Below are positions 27,047 through 37,045 of a stretch of 64,000 nucleotides of DNA, one piece after another (the first letter of the stretch is position 1; each line of letters opens with the position of its first letter). The stretch comes from an uncultured Polaribacter sp. (lineage in GTDB: Bacteria > Bacteroidota > Bacteroidia > Flavobacteriales > Flavobacteriaceae), in contig CALKEB010000046.1 of the NCBI GenBank assembly GCA_938084845.1, positions 1-64,000 on the forward strand, read 5' to 3'. The position numbers were made by a program, and so were the translations under genes. The notes below the pieces were generated by a model. The model was not told the origin of the DNA and did not search any database. It saw nothing but the letters and a program-made list of their open reading frames with translations.

Positions 27047-28636
27047 TAAAATATAATCTGTATTGATGAAATTAGACGTTTTCTTATCTAAAAGCTCTTT
27101 TAGTATTGCATTATTGTAAGAAGTATCTTTTGACGCTAAAAAGGTTCTTATTGAAAAAGAACGTAAAGCATCATGTACACTTAATGTAGCAACAGCAGAA
27201 TCTTTACGGCCTGTAAAAGGGTATACATCTGGCCCTCTTTGTGCTGCACTATTTAAGTTTACCCTACACACCAAGTTTACTAAAGAATCGATTAATGGCG
27301 CTAAGGTTTTAACCTCACTTCCAAAAACACTAACCTGTTGTCCGTAATTTGATTCAGCCATATCATCTAAAGGCTCTTGAATATTCTTGAAGGAAACTAT
27401 AGGTATTACTGGTCCAAATTGTTCTTCTTGATATACACGCATCTCTTTAGAGACCGGATATAAAACAGCTGGAAAAATATAGTTTTCACTTGTTTCACCT
27501 CCTTTTTTATTCAAAATTTTTGCTCCTTTTGCAGTAGCATCATCAATCAAATCTTGAATGTATGCAGGTTTTCCTGGTTCTGGTAATGGAGTTAATTTCA
27601 CTTCTTCTTCCCAAGGATTTCCAAACTTTAAAGCATCAACTCGTTCTGCAAATCTCTTGTTAAACTTATCAACTATATGTTCATGAACATACAATACTTT
27701 TAAGGCTGTGCATCGCTGACCATTGAAAGAAGTAGCTCCTGCAATACATTCATTAATAGCTAAATCTAAGTCTGCATCTGGCAAAATAATTCCAGGGTTC
27801 TTCGCTTCTAACCCTAAAACCAAACGCAATCTATTTTTATAAGGATGATTTGCCTGAATTGCATTTGCAGAAGTGCTGTTTCCTATTAAAGCCAAAACAT
27901 CAACCTTACCTGTTTTCATGATTGGAGTGGCTAAAATTCTACCTCTACCATAAATGATGTTTACCACACCTTCTGGAAAACTATTTTGAAATGCCTCTAG
28001 TAAGGGAGACAATAATAATACACCATGTTTTGCAGGTTTAAAAACAGTTGTATTTCCCATTATTAAGGCAGGAATTAATAAGGCAAAGGTTTCATTTAGT
28101 GGATAATTATAAGGCCCTAAACATAAAACAACCCCTAAAGGACCTCTTCTAATGTGCGCGTAAACACCACCGTGTTTTTCGAACTTAGCAGCATCGCGAT
28201 CCATTTGTTTGTAATCTTCAATGGTATCATAGATGTATTCCACAGTTCTATCAAATTCTTTTTCTGAATCTGGAAGTGATTTTCCTATTTCCCACATTAA
28301 AAGTTTAACAACATCGGCTCTTTTGGTTTTCATTTGCTCTACAAATTCTTCCATGCAAGAAATACGGTCTGCTACACTCATGGTAGGCCATAAACCTTGT
28401 CCTTTATTGTATGCTTTATGCGCAGATTGTAAAGACGCTAATGCTTCTTTTTCAGTTAAGTTAGGAATTGAACCTAAAAGTGTTGGTTTATAGTCTTTAG
28501 TAGAGGAAATAGTAGAATAGACTTTAGAAAAGTCTCCTTCCCAAGGAATTAACTCCCCATTTATCAGGTATGTTTTTTGATGAGTTAATGCATTAATTTT
28601 AAATTCTTCTGGTATATTATGAAATCCTTGATCCAT
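27044..28636 (-). CDS. gapN: NADP-dependent glyceraldehyde-3-phosphate dehydrogenase (GapN-like aldehyde dehydrogenase)
   Basis: The 530-residue aldehyde dehydrogenase superfamily enzyme has '[35 protein letters not shown]' (cofactor site), '[12 protein letters not shown]' with the general-base glutamate, and '[10 protein letters not shown]' with the catalytic cysteine. These lines resemble non-phosphorylating GapN, which oxidises glyceraldehyde-3-phosphate to 3-phosphoglycerate and makes NADPH. The length is slightly above the usual 475-500, owing to N-terminal and C-terminal additions. The aldehyde substrate is inferred from similarity only. A tandem 20-bp repeat sits directly before the start codon. 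Confidence 0.82.
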   Translation of the reverse strand: MDQGFHNIPEEFKINALTHQKTYLINGELIPWEGDFSKVYSTISSTKDYKPTLLGSIPNLTEKEALASLQSAHKAYNKGQGLWPTMSVADRISCMEEFVEQMKTKRADVVKLLMWEIGKSLPDSEKEFDRTVEYIYDTIEDYKQMDRDAAKFEKHGGVYAHIRRGPLGVVLCLGPYNYPLNETFALLIPALIMGNTTVFKPAKHGVLLLSPLLEAFQNSFPEGVVNIIYGRGRILATPIMKTGKVDVLALIGNSTSANAIQANHPYKNRLRLVLGLEAKNPGIILPDADLDLAINECIAGATSFNGQRCTALKVLYVHEHIVDKFNKRFAERVDALKFGNPWEEEVKLTPLPEPGKPAYIQDLIDDATAKGAKILNKKGGETSENYIFPAVLYPVSKEMRVYQEEQFGPVIPIVSFKNIQEPLDDMAESNYGQQVSVFGSEVKTLAPLIDSLVNLVCRVNLNSAAQRGPDVYPFTGRKDSAVATLSVHDALRSFSIRTFLASKDTSYNNAILKELLDKKTSNFINTDYIL

Positions 28637-28638
28637 TT

Positions 28639-28678
28639 TTTGTTTGTTAGGTATATTATTTGTTTGTTAGGTATATTA
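28639..28678. repeat. Perfect tandem duplication of a 20-bp unit upstream of gapN
   Basis: TTTGTTTGTTAGGTATATTA occurs twice head to tail without mismatch (28639-28658 and 28659-28678). The first copy ends two bases from the gapN ATG (28634-28636), so both copies lie in the leader or promoter of that leftward gene. Confidence 0.95.
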
Positions 28679-28770
28679 AAAGTAACTTTTTTTACTATTA
28701 CAATTTAATAAAAAAAAACTACCTAAAAATAAAATAACGCATTAAAAACGAAATTGATTTCGAAAAATAA

Positions 28771-28802
28771 AAAATCTGCTAGAAGTATATCTAGCAGATT
28801 TT
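28771..28802 (-). terminator. Terminator of the ilv operon (after ilvC)
   Basis: AAAATCTGCTAGA (28771-28783) pairs with TCTAGCAGATTTT (28790-28802): a 13-bp stem with a 6-nt loop, immediately downstream of the ilvC stop codon. Read leftwards it is followed by T residues. Confidence 0.9.
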
Positions 28803-28808
28803 TACACT

Positions 28809-30281
28809 TTAAGACTTAATCACCTTCATTGCTGTCATTGAAGCTCTTAATTTTTCTCCTACCATTTCTACTGGGTGATTTCTAATAATCTTATTAATTC
28901 TTATCAATTCTTGATTATCAACTCCATTTTCTGTACTAAATGATTTCCCAATTACATTTGTAGAAACAGTTTTCATAAAATCTGCTAGTAAAGGCTTGCA
29001 AGCATGATCAAATAAATAACAACCATATTCTGCAGTATCTGAAATTACACGATTCATTTCATACAATTTTTTACGCGCAATAGTATTTGCAATTAGTGGA
29101 GTTTCGTGTAAAGATTCGTAGTATGCTGAAGCATCTATAATCCCTGATTCTGTCATGGCCTCAAAAGCCAACTCTACTCCTGCCCTTACAAAAGCGACCA
29201 ACAAAGTTCCATGATCAAAATATTCTTGCTCAGAAATTTCTTGCGTTGTATTTTGTTGTTTTTCAAAAGCAGTTTCACCTGTAGCTGCCCTCCATTTAAG
29301 TAGATTTGCATCATCATTTGCCCAATCTTCCATCATGGTCTTAGAAAAATGACCTGTCATAATATCGTCCATGTGTTTTTGGAATAATGGACGCATAATA
29401 CCTTTTAGTTCTTCAGACAATCTAAAAGCCTCTACTTTTGCAGGGTTAGACAATCTGTCCATCATATTTGTAATTCCACCATGCTTTAAAGCTTCTGTTA
29501 CAGTTTCCCAACCATATTGAATTAATTTTGCTGCATATCCAGCATCAATACCTTGTTCTACCATTTTATCAAAAGATAAAATTGCACCTGTTTGCAACAA
29601 ACCACATAAAATAGTTTGCTCTCCCATTAAATCAGATTTTACCTCTGCAACAAAAGAAGATTCTAAAACACCTGCCCTATGACCTCCTGTTCCTACTGCA
29701 TAAGCTTTTGCTTGTGCCCAACCTTTTCCTTCAGGATCATTTTCTGGATGAACCGCTACCAATGTTGGTACTCCAAAACCTCTTTTATACTCCTCTCTAA
29801 CTTCAGAACCAGGACATTTAGGTGCTACCATTATTACGGTTAAGTCTTTACGTATTTTCATACCCTCTTCCACAATATTAAATCCATGAGAGTAAGACAA
29901 GGTTGCTCCTTTCTTCATTAAAGGCATTATGGTTGTTACAACATTAGTATGTTGTTTGTCTGGTGTTAAATTAATAACCAAATCTGCAGTTGGCAACAAC
30001 TCTTCGTAAGTACCTACTACAAACCCGTTTGAAGACGCATTTATAAAGGATTCTCTTTTTTGATCAATTGCGGCTTGTCTTAAAGTATACGAAATGTCTA
30101 AACCAGAATCTCTCATATTTAGACCTTGATTTAAACCTTGTGCGCCACAACCCACAATAACAATTTTCTTTTCTTTTAATGCATTTACACCGTCTTCAAA
30201 TTCTGAAGCGTCCATAAAACGACATTTTCCTAATTGCTCTAATTTTTCTCTTAATGTTAATGTGTTGAAATAATTTGACAT
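28809..30281 (-). CDS. ilvC: Ketol-acid reductoisomerase (long, class II form)
   Basis: IlvC converts 2-acetolactate or 2-aceto-2-hydroxybutyrate to the dihydroxy acids of valine and isoleucine synthesis, using NADPH and magnesium. At 490 residues it is the long form with a duplicated knotted C-terminal domain, like E. coli IlvC (491). Visible are the Rossmann motif '[19 protein letters not shown]', 'LTPDKQH' and the metal-site segment '[12 protein letters not shown]'. It is the last gene of the leftward run and lies just ahead of a strong terminator. Confidence 0.96.
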   Translation of the reverse strand: MSNYFNTLTLREKLEQLGKCRFMDASEFEDGVNALKEKKIVIVGCGAQGLNQGLNMRDSGLDISYTLRQAAIDQKRESFINASSNGFVVGTYEELLPTADLVINLTPDKQHTNVVTTIMPLMKKGATLSYSHGFNIVEEGMKIRKDLTVIMVAPKCPGSEVREEYKRGFGVPTLVAVHPENDPEGKGWAQAKAYAVGTGGHRAGVLESSFVAEVKSDLMGEQTILCGLLQTGAILSFDKMVEQGIDAGYAAKLIQYGWETVTEALKHGGITNMMDRLSNPAKVEAFRLSEELKGIMRPLFQKHMDDIMTGHFSKTMMEDWANDDANLLKWRAATGETAFEKQQNTTQEISEQEYFDHGTLLVAFVRAGVELAFEAMTESGIIDASAYYESLHETPLIANTIARKKLYEMNRVISDTAEYGCYLFDHACKPLLADFMKTVSTNVIGKSFSTENGVDNQELIRINKIIRNHPVEMVGEKLRASMTAMKVIKS

Positions 30282-30356
30282 TGTTTCTATTTTTATTTTC
30301 TTTATTTTAGAAAAAGCTTAAAATACTTTAACGTAGCTTTTTCTTTCCTTTATTTT

Positions 30357-30890
30357 TTAATGATTATAATTTTGTAGTAATGTTGAAATTCTCATTTCTT
30401 CTTTAGTAACCGCAATTAATCCCGAACGAGTGTATTGCATAATACCAAAAACACTTAATTTGTTGTAGAGTTCCATGATCTCTTCTTTTTTTCCTGATTT
30501 TTCTAAAACAAAAAAATCTTTATTAACCGTTACAATTCTTGCATTACTTTCTTTAATTATGTTTTGTATTTGGCGTTCTTCAAATAACAATTCTGACTTT
30601 ATTTTAAATAAACCTGAAATTTGATAAATAATATCTTCTAAATTATGGTAGTACGCCTTTATTACCTCTACTTGTTTTTCTATTTGACCAATAATTTTTT
30701 GAATATCTACTTCTGTTACATCAACAACGACAGTAAACTTTGATACCCCCTCAATTTCAGATGGTGAGGTGTTAAGGCTTTCTATATTGATATGTCTTCT
30801 TTGAAAAATTGCTGAAATTCTATTCAACAAACCAATATTATTTTCGGTGTATATAGATACTGTATATAATTGTTTTGTATTACTACTCAT
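30357..30890 (-). CDS. ilvN: Acetolactate synthase small (regulatory) subunit
   Basis: The 177-residue subunit has an N-terminal ACT domain ('YTVSIYTENNIGLLNRISAIFQRRHINIESLNTSPSE') that binds valine for feedback inhibition, and a C-terminal IlvH-like domain. Lengths of 160-180 are usual. It lies 46 nt after ilvB. The naming ilvN or ilvH is interchangeable here. Confidence 0.94.
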   Translation of the reverse strand: MSSNTKQLYTVSIYTENNIGLLNRISAIFQRRHINIESLNTSPSEIEGVSKFTVVVDVTEVDIQKIIGQIEKQVEVIKAYYHNLEDIIYQISGLFKIKSELLFEERQIQNIIKESNARIVTVNKDFFVLEKSGKKEEIMELYNKLSVFGIMQYTRSGLIAVTKEEMRISTLLQNYNH

Positions 30891-30936
30891 TTTATTTGGA
30901 TCGAGGTTAAAAATTAAAATTTAATCTTTTGGTCTT

Positions 30937-32670
30937 TTATTCTAAACGAATATCTGCGACACTTGCTCCAGAAGGTACCATTGGGAATACGTTTCCTTCT
31001 TTCTCTACACAAACTTCTAAAAAATAAGGTGCTTTGCTCTCCATCATTTCTTTTACAGCGTCTTTTAAGTCTGCTCTTTTTACAACTTTTCTTGCTTTTA
31101 AATAATAGCCTTCTGCAATTTTAATAAAATCTGGATTTATCATTTCTGTAGATGCATACCGTTTGTCAAAAAACAACTGTTGCCATTGACGTACCATTCC
31201 TAAAAACTCATTATTTAAAACCACTACTTTTACTGCCGCTTTTTGCTGAAAAATTGTACCTAATTCTTGAATGGTCATTTGGTAACCACCATCTCCAGAA
31301 ATAGAAACAACTTCGCGCTCTGGCGCTGCCATTTTTGCACCAATTGCTGCTGGCAAACCAAAACCCATAGTCCCTAAACCTCCAGAGGTTATATTACTTT
31401 TTGTAATATTAAAATCGGCATATCTACAGGCAATCATTTGGTGCTGACCAACATCTGTTACAATGGCTGCCTCTCCTTTACTTTGTAGGTTAATTTCATG
31501 AATAACCTCTCCCATTGTTAATCCCTCTTTAGTTGGATGGATATCATTTTTAATGACTTTGTGATATTCTATTTCATATAAGTCTTTAAATTGTTGATGC
31601 CATTCTACATGAGAATTTGGATTAATTAAAGGTAAAATAGCTTTGAGGGTAGATTTTGCATCTCCTAGAACTGCCACGTCTGCCTTTACATTTTTATTGA
31701 TTTCTGCAGGATCAATTTCAAAATGAATTACTTTAGCCTGTTTTGCATACTTACTTAAATCTCCGGTAACCCTATCATCAAAACGCATTCCAATAGCAAT
31801 TAACACATCACACTCGTTTGTTAATTTATTAGGTGCATAGTTTCCATGCATCCCAAGCATTCCAACATTTAAATGGTGAGAGGTTGGTATTGCAGAAGCT
31901 CCTAGTATTGTCCAGGCTGCAGGAATTCCTGCTTTTTCAACTAGCGCCTTAAAAACCTCTTCAGCTTCACTTAAAATAACACCCTGCCCCCAAACTATAA
32001 ATGGTTTTTTAGCATTGTTGATTAATTGTGCTGCTTGTTCTAAAGTTCCTGCTTCTGTTTTTGGTATTGGATTGTAACTTCTTATTTTTTCACATCTATC
32101 ATAAACAAAATCAAATTCTTCAAATTGGGCATCTTTTGTAATGTCTACCAATACAGGACCTGGTCTTCCGCTTTTAGCAATAAAAAAGGCCTTTGCTATT
32201 GCCCCAGGTATGTCTGCAGCATTGGTTACTTGACAGTTCCATTTGGTTACTGGCGTAGAAATACCCACAATATCTGTTTCTTGGAAAGCATCTGAACCCA
32301 ATAGGTGAGACGGAACTTGACCCGTAATACAAACCATTGGCGTAGAATCTATTTGTGCATCTGCAATTCCCGTAATTAAATTTGTTGCTCCTGGACCCGA
32401 GGTTGCAATAGCTACCCCTACATCTCCAGAAATTCTTGCAAACCCCTGAGCAGCGTGTGTTGCACCTTGTTCATGACGTGTTAGAACATGATGAATTTTA
32501 TCTTGATATTTATATAATTCATCATAAACTGGCATAATTGCACCACCAGGATACCCATAAATTATCTTTACTCCTTCTTCAATTAAACACCTTACAATAG
32601 CTTCACTTCCAGAAATACGTTCTGTGGCTTTTTGTATTGTATTGCTATTAGCTATGGTTTTTGTTTCCAT
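30937..32670 (-). CDS. ilvB: Acetolactate synthase large (catalytic) subunit
   Basis: The 577-residue thiamine diphosphate enzyme condenses two pyruvates, or pyruvate with 2-oxobutyrate. Visible are 'IIYGYPGGAIMPVYDELY' and 'RHEQGATHAAQGFARISGDVG' with the catalytic glutamate, the FAD region in the middle, and the ThDP/Mg motif 'ISGDGGYQMTIQEL' with 'NNEFLGMVRQWQQLF'. ilvD precedes it by 21 nt and ilvN follows, so the catalytic and regulatory subunits are made together. Confidence 0.96.
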   Translation of the reverse strand: METKTIANSNTIQKATERISGSEAIVRCLIEEGVKIIYGYPGGAIMPVYDELYKYQDKIHHVLTRHEQGATHAAQGFARISGDVGVAIATSGPGATNLITGIADAQIDSTPMVCITGQVPSHLLGSDAFQETDIVGISTPVTKWNCQVTNAADIPGAIAKAFFIAKSGRPGPVLVDITKDAQFEEFDFVYDRCEKIRSYNPIPKTEAGTLEQAAQLINNAKKPFIVWGQGVILSEAEEVFKALVEKAGIPAAWTILGASAIPTSHHLNVGMLGMHGNYAPNKLTNECDVLIAIGMRFDDRVTGDLSKYAKQAKVIHFEIDPAEINKNVKADVAVLGDAKSTLKAILPLINPNSHVEWHQQFKDLYEIEYHKVIKNDIHPTKEGLTMGEVIHEINLQSKGEAAIVTDVGQHQMIACRYADFNITKSNITSGGLGTMGFGLPAAIGAKMAAPEREVVSISGDGGYQMTIQELGTIFQQKAAVKVVVLNNEFLGMVRQWQQLFFDKRYASTEMINPDFIKIAEGYYLKARKVVKRADLKDAVKEMMESKAPYFLEVCVEKEGNVFPMVPSGASVADIRLE

Positions 32671-32691
32671 AATTATTTCTTAAACTTTATT

Positions 32692-34368
32692 TTATAAATC
32701 TGTAACACAACCTTTAGAAGCAGACGCAACTATTTTTGAGTATTTATATAAAATTCCTTTTTTGTGTTTTAAAACTGGAGCAATCCAATTTGCTTTTCTT
32801 TTAGACAACTCTTCTTCTGAAATCAATACATTTATACTGTTATCTTCTGCACTAATTCTAATCTTATCCCCTGTTTCTAATAGTGCTATTACTCCTCCAG
32901 ATTGTGCCTCTGGTGTTATATGACCCACAACAAATCCGTGAGTTCCACCAGAAAAACGACCATCTGTAATTAAAGCGACTGATTTACCTAAACCTGCCCC
33001 CATAATTAATGATGTCGGCTTAAGCATTTCTGGCATTCCAGGCCCTCCTTTTGGACCCACATATCGTATAACAACAACATCTCCTTTTGCTACTTCTCCA
33101 TTTGAAATCCCTGTATTTGCAGCTTGCTCTCCATCATAAACCACAGCTTTTCCCTCAAACAACAACCCCTCATTTCCAGATATTTTAGCAACAGCACCTT
33201 CAGTAGCTAGATTTCCATAAATAATTTGAATATTTCCAGAGGTTTTTAGGGCTTTGTCTTTCGGATAAATAACATCTTGCGCCTCAAATTCCATTGCTTT
33301 AACATCCGCTAAGTTTTCAGCTAAAGTTTTACCTGTAACCGTTAAGCAATCTCCATGTAAATAACCATTATCCAGTAAATATTTCATAATTGCTGGTGTT
33401 CCTCCAACCCCATGAACATCTTCCATAAGGTATTTTCCAGAGGGTTTTAGGTCTGCAATTAAAGGTGTTCTATCTGATACTTTTTGAAAATCTTCTAATG
33501 TAAAATCGATTTCTGCAGCATGTGCAATGGCCAAGAAATGTAAAACTGCATTTGTAGACCCACCCAATGCATTTACTAAAGCAACTGCATTTTCTAACGA
33601 TTTTTTAGAGATAATATCCAATGGTTTTAGATCTAACTCTAACAAGTTTTTAATTGCTAAAGCTGTTCGTTCTGCTTCAGACAATTTATTTGGGTTTTCA
33701 GCGGGAATTGAGGAATTATAAGGTAACGCAAACCCCATACATTCTATAGCAGATGCCATTGTATTTGCTGTATACATACCACCACATGCACCTGCACCTG
33801 GAATCGCTCTTTTTATAATTTCTTTATATTCATTCTCGTCTATTTCTCCAGCTACTTTTTGACCTAAAGCTTCAAAGGCAGAAACTATATTTAACTTTTT
33901 ACCTTTATAATTTCCAGACGCAATAGAACCACCATACATCATGATTGCTGGCCTATTTAAACGTAACATTGCAATAATTGATCCTGGCATATTTTTATCG
34001 CAACCAACAATCGCAACAACGGCATCATAACTTTGAGCATTAATTACAGTTTCTATAGAGTCTGCAATAATATCTCTAGAAACTAAAGAGTAATTCATTC
34101 CAGAAGTTCCCATAGAAATACCATCAGAAACTCCTATAGTATTGAAGCCTAAACCAACCATATTGGCAATTTTACACTCAATCTTAACTTCTTCTTTAAG
34201 TCGATTTAAATGCATATTGCAAGGGTTCCCATCATAACCTGTACTTGCAATACCAACTTGAGCCTTACTCATATCTTCATCAGAAAGACCCACAGCATAA
34301 AGCATTGCTTGAGATGCAGGTTGTGATTGGTCTTGAGTAAGTCTTTTACTATGTTTATTTAACTCCAT
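32692..34368 (-). CDS. ilvD: Dihydroxy-acid dehydratase
   Basis: The 558-residue Fe-S enzyme makes the 2-oxo acids of valine and isoleucine. The cluster cysteines lie in '[10 protein letters not shown]', 'GCDKNMPGS' and '[12 protein letters not shown]'; the active-site serine region is '[15 protein letters not shown]'. It is preceded by a 244-bp gap after leuB that probably holds its own promoter, and followed by ilvB after 21 nt. Confidence 0.96.
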   Translation of the reverse strand: MELNKHSKRLTQDQSQPASQAMLYAVGLSDEDMSKAQVGIASTGYDGNPCNMHLNRLKEEVKIECKIANMVGLGFNTIGVSDGISMGTSGMNYSLVSRDIIADSIETVINAQSYDAVVAIVGCDKNMPGSIIAMLRLNRPAIMMYGGSIASGNYKGKKLNIVSAFEALGQKVAGEIDENEYKEIIKRAIPGAGACGGMYTANTMASAIECMGFALPYNSSIPAENPNKLSEAERTALAIKNLLELDLKPLDIISKKSLENAVALVNALGGSTNAVLHFLAIAHAAEIDFTLEDFQKVSDRTPLIADLKPSGKYLMEDVHGVGGTPAIMKYLLDNGYLHGDCLTVTGKTLAENLADVKAMEFEAQDVIYPKDKALKTSGNIQIIYGNLATEGAVAKISGNEGLLFEGKAVVYDGEQAANTGISNGEVAKGDVVVIRYVGPKGGPGMPEMLKPTSLIMGAGLGKSVALITDGRFSGGTHGFVVGHITPEAQSGGVIALLETGDKIRISAEDNSINVLISEEELSKRKANWIAPVLKHKKGILYKYSKIVASASKGCVTDL

Positions 34369-34398
34369 TTTACGAAACGATTCTTTTTAACAAAAATA

Positions 34399-34467
34399 TT
34401 ACAAAATAGCTACTACGTTAAGAATTATATAATTCCTAAATTTAAATTCACAGCAAATTAAAAACAC
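34399..34467 (-). other. Possible Ile/Leu/Val-rich leader peptide upstream of ilvD
   Basis: Read leftwards, a GTG at 34465-34467 opens a 22-codon frame ending in codons for Tyr-Ile-Ile-Leu-Asn-Val-Val-Ala-Ile-Leu and a TAA at 34401-34399, 31 nt before the ilvD ATG. This would fit a branched-chain amino acid leader. Against it, Ile and Leu codons are common by chance in AT-rich DNA, no attenuator hairpin is clear, and a TATTTTTG box (34391-34398) lies after the frame. Confidence 0.2.
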
Positions 34468-34612
34468 CTTATTAATTGTATTTCAGTACATTAACTTAAA
34501 ACCAATATGACACCCAATGGTTATATTATTTTTAACACAAAGACATCTTTGTAAAGGATATGATATTTTATTTTTAACAAAAGATCGTTTAAAAATTAAA
34601 AAACTTGATGCT

Positions 34613-35734
34613 TTAAATAATAGTGCTTTGCCCCATATGAATATTTCTAAAATTCATATTACTATCATCTTGGTTTAAAATATAATCGGCTATAAAATCA
34701 CCAACTTTAGAGGTGGAAGTAGATTTTTGGGTTTTTCTTTTAATATCTTGAGTGGTAATACCTAGAGCTAAAGATTTTTGTACTGCCCTTTCTACAGCCT
34801 CTGATTCTTCATGCAACCCTACATATTTTAACAGAAGTGCTGCTGATAATATTGAAGCCAAAGGGTTTGCAATATCTTTTCCTTTCGCCTGAGAATATGC
34901 ACCATGAATTGGTTCAAATAGTCCATTGTTAATTCCTATAGAAGAAGAAGACAAGATACCTATTGAGCCAGACAATGAACTTGCAACATCAGAAATCATA
35001 TCTCCAAATAAGTTTTCAGTAAGAATCACATCAAAATGAGTTGGGTTTAAAATCATTTTCATCGCTGCATTATCTACAAACAAATACTCTAATTCAATGT
35101 CTTTATATTCTTTGGCTATTTCAGTTACAGTTTTACGCCATAATCTAGATGTTTCTAAAACATTGGCTTTGTCTACTAAAGTTACTTTCTTTTTCCTTTT
35201 TTGCGCTGCTTGAAAAGCTAAGTGAGTAACTCTTGCAATTTCTTGTACTGAATATGATGAACTATCAAATGCTGTTTGGCCATCTTGACTGAGTGATTTT
35301 TCTCCGAAATAAATACCTCCTGTCAATTCTCTATAAATTACAAAATCTGCATTTTTAATAACCTCTCTTTTTAAAGGTGAATTTGACAACAGATTATCAT
35401 AAGCCTTAACAGGTCTAATATTACAATACAAACCAAGTGCTTTTCTTAAGTTAAGCAATCCTTGCTCTGGTCTTACTTTGGCTGTTGGATCATTATCGTA
35501 TTTAGGATCACCTACTGCACCAAATAAAATGGCATCTGCATTATTACATATTGCTAACGTTTCTTCTGGAAGCGGGTTTCCTGTTGATTCAATAGCACAA
35601 GAACCTAATTTAGCTTCTTTGTATAAAAATATATGATCATACGCCTCTGCAACTGCATCTAATACTTTAGTAGCTTGCGAAACTACCTCTGGGCCAACTC
35701 CATCACCTGGAATTAATGCAATGTTAAATTTCAT
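34613..35734 (-). CDS. leuB: 3-isopropylmalate dehydrogenase
   Basis: The 373-residue NAD-dependent enzyme oxidises and decarboxylates 3-isopropylmalate in leucine synthesis. Visible are 'IALIPGDGVGPEVV', 'LTGGIYFGEKS' and 'LFGDMISDVASSLSGSIGILSS'. It directly follows leuA (24-nt gap). After the normal family end near 'VGDFIADYIL' there is an extra tail of about 20 residues ('NQDDSNMNFRNIHMGQSTII') that looks non-homologous and may have arisen by loss of an earlier stop codon. Confidence 0.95.
   Translation of the reverse strand: MKFNIALIPGDGVGPEVVSQATKVLDAVAEAYDHIFLYKEAKLGSCAIESTGNPLPEETLAICNNADAILFGAVGDPKYDNDPTAKVRPEQGLLNLRKALGLYCNIRPVKAYDNLLSNSPLKREVIKNADFVIYRELTGGIYFGEKSLSQDGQTAFDSSSYSVQEIARVTHLAFQAAQKRKKKVTLVDKANVLETSRLWRKTVTEIAKEYKDIELEYLFVDNAAMKMILNPTHFDVILTENLFGDMISDVASSLSGSIGILSSSSIGINNGLFEPIHGAYSQAKGKDIANPLASILSAALLLKYVGLHEESEAVERAVQKSLALGITTQDIKRKTQKSTSTSKVGDFIADYILNQDDSNMNFRNIHMGQSTII
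34635..34659. repeat. 8-bp inverted repeat in the 3' end of leuB
   Basis: ATATGAAT (34635-34642) and ATTCATAT (34652-34659) flank a 9-nt loop. It lies inside the coding sequence for the atypical C-terminal tail of LeuB. No T-run follows, so it is not a clear terminator. Confidence 0.4.
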
Positions 35735-35758
35735 GGTATACTTTTATGGGGTTATTTT

Positions 35759-36916
35759 TTAAATACTGACCAGTTGATTCATGATAAGATGAATGTCTTT
35801 ATCTTTTACTTCTTTTTGTTGATCTGCTATTTTTAAAAAAGAAAGATACGCTTCATCTAACTGAATTTTTGTCAATTCGTATCCTACTTTTTTTGCTCTA
35901 TATGCTAGCGCAGCTCTTCCACTTCTTGCTGTTAAAACAATAGCACTTTCGGTAACACCCACATCTTCTGGATTCATAATTTCATAGGTTTCTCTATTTT
36001 TTATAACTCCATCTTGATGAATTCCTGAACTATGTGCAAATGCATTTGCGCCCACAATTGCTTTGTTGGGTTGCACTGGCATTCCCATTTTTTCTCTAAC
36101 CATCATACTCGTATCATACAATAGTTTCTTATTGATACTCGTTTCTAGGTTTAGGTATGGATGCTGGCTTAAAATCATAACTACCTCTTCTAATGCAGTA
36201 TTTCCTGCTCGTTCTCCGATTCCGTTTATGGTACATTCTATTTGACGTGCACCGTTTATAACACCTGCAATTGAATTTGCGGTAGCTAAACCTAAATCGT
36301 TATGACAATGGCAAGATAAAGTTACCCTATCTATCCCTTTTACATTTTCTTTTAAATACTTTATTTTTGCTCCATATTCCTCTGGCAGACAGTAGCCTGT
36401 TGTATCTGGGATATTTAACACTGTTGCTCCTGCTTTAATTACTTCTTCACAAACTTTGGCTAAGAATTCATTCTCTGTTCTTCCTGCATCCTCTGCATAA
36501 AACTCTACATCTTCTACAAAACTTTTTGCATAACTAACTGCTTTTACAGCTCTTTCTATTACTTGATCTCTTGTTGCATTAAATTTATATTTTATATGAG
36601 AATCACTTGTTCCAATTCCCGTATGTATTCTAGGATATTTAGCATATTTTAAAGCCTCTGCTGCTACCTTGATGTCGTTTTCTACTGCTCTCGTTAAACC
36701 ACAAACCGTTGCATTTTTTACTATTTTTGTAATTTCATACACAGATTTAAAATCTCCAGGACTAGAAACCGGAAATCCAGCTTCTATAACATTTACGCCT
36801 AATAAGTCTAATCTTTCTGCAATCACTAATTTTTGAGCAGTATCTAACTTGCAACCAGGCACCTGCTCTCCATCTCTTAAGGTTGTATCAAAAATTTGAA
36901 CTTGATTGTCTTGCAT
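35759..36916 (-). CDS. leuA: 2-isopropylmalate synthase, short form without regulatory domain
   Basis: The catalytic TIM barrel starts with '[16 protein letters not shown]' and holds '[15 protein letters not shown]' with metal-binding histidines and '[10 protein letters not shown]'. The ORF track starts at 36988, but I choose the ATG at 36916 because LeuA proteins begin just before '[13 protein letters not shown]' and because a promoter-like box (36945-36952) falls inside the extension. This gives 385 residues, about 120-130 fewer than common LeuA, and the C-terminal allosteric leucine-binding domain is missing. Linkage to leuB supports the name; a related citramalate or homocitrate synthase activity cannot be excluded from sequence alone. 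Confidence 0.88.
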   Translation of the reverse strand: MQDNQVQIFDTTLRDGEQVPGCKLDTAQKLVIAERLDLLGVNVIEAGFPVSSPGDFKSVYEITKIVKNATVCGLTRAVENDIKVAAEALKYAKYPRIHTGIGTSDSHIKYKFNATRDQVIERAVKAVSYAKSFVEDVEFYAEDAGRTENEFLAKVCEEVIKAGATVLNIPDTTGYCLPEEYGAKIKYLKENVKGIDRVTLSCHCHNDLGLATANSIAGVINGARQIECTINGIGERAGNTALEEVVMILSQHPYLNLETSINKKLLYDTSMMVREKMGMPVQPNKAIVGANAFAHSSGIHQDGVIKNRETYEIMNPEDVGVTESAIVLTARSGRAALAYRAKKVGYELTKIQLDEAYLSFLKIADQQKEVKDKDIHLIMNQLVSI

Positions 36917-36944
36917 GATTAAATTAATTGACTTTATATTTAAC

Positions 36945-36952
36945 CAAAAGTA
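36945..36952 (-). promoter_or_regulatory. Candidate -7 box for leuA
   Basis: On the minus strand this reads TACTTTTG (exact TAnnTTTG). The start of transcription would be about 20 nt upstream of the ATG at 36916, which supports that start over the upstream one in the ORF track. No clear -33 TTTG is present. Confidence 0.4.
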
Positions 36953-37045
36953 TTTAATGAGTTTAAGATAATTAGTTATTTTTACCATTCTGTACGATTT
37001 CTATTATCTTGTTTAATAGTATAAGTAACTACATATCAATTTATT

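Noticed and set aside
34534-34555. Palindrome ACAAAG-ACAT-CTTTGT between leuB and ilvD as leuB terminator
   Set aside because: The stem is only six base pairs and no T-run follows on the minus strand.
36917-36988. 24-residue N-terminal extension of LeuA, rich in Ile and Leu
   Set aside because: It is in frame but lies across a promoter-like TACTTTTG box and does not match LeuA N-termini; a separate leader peptide is impossible since there is no stop.
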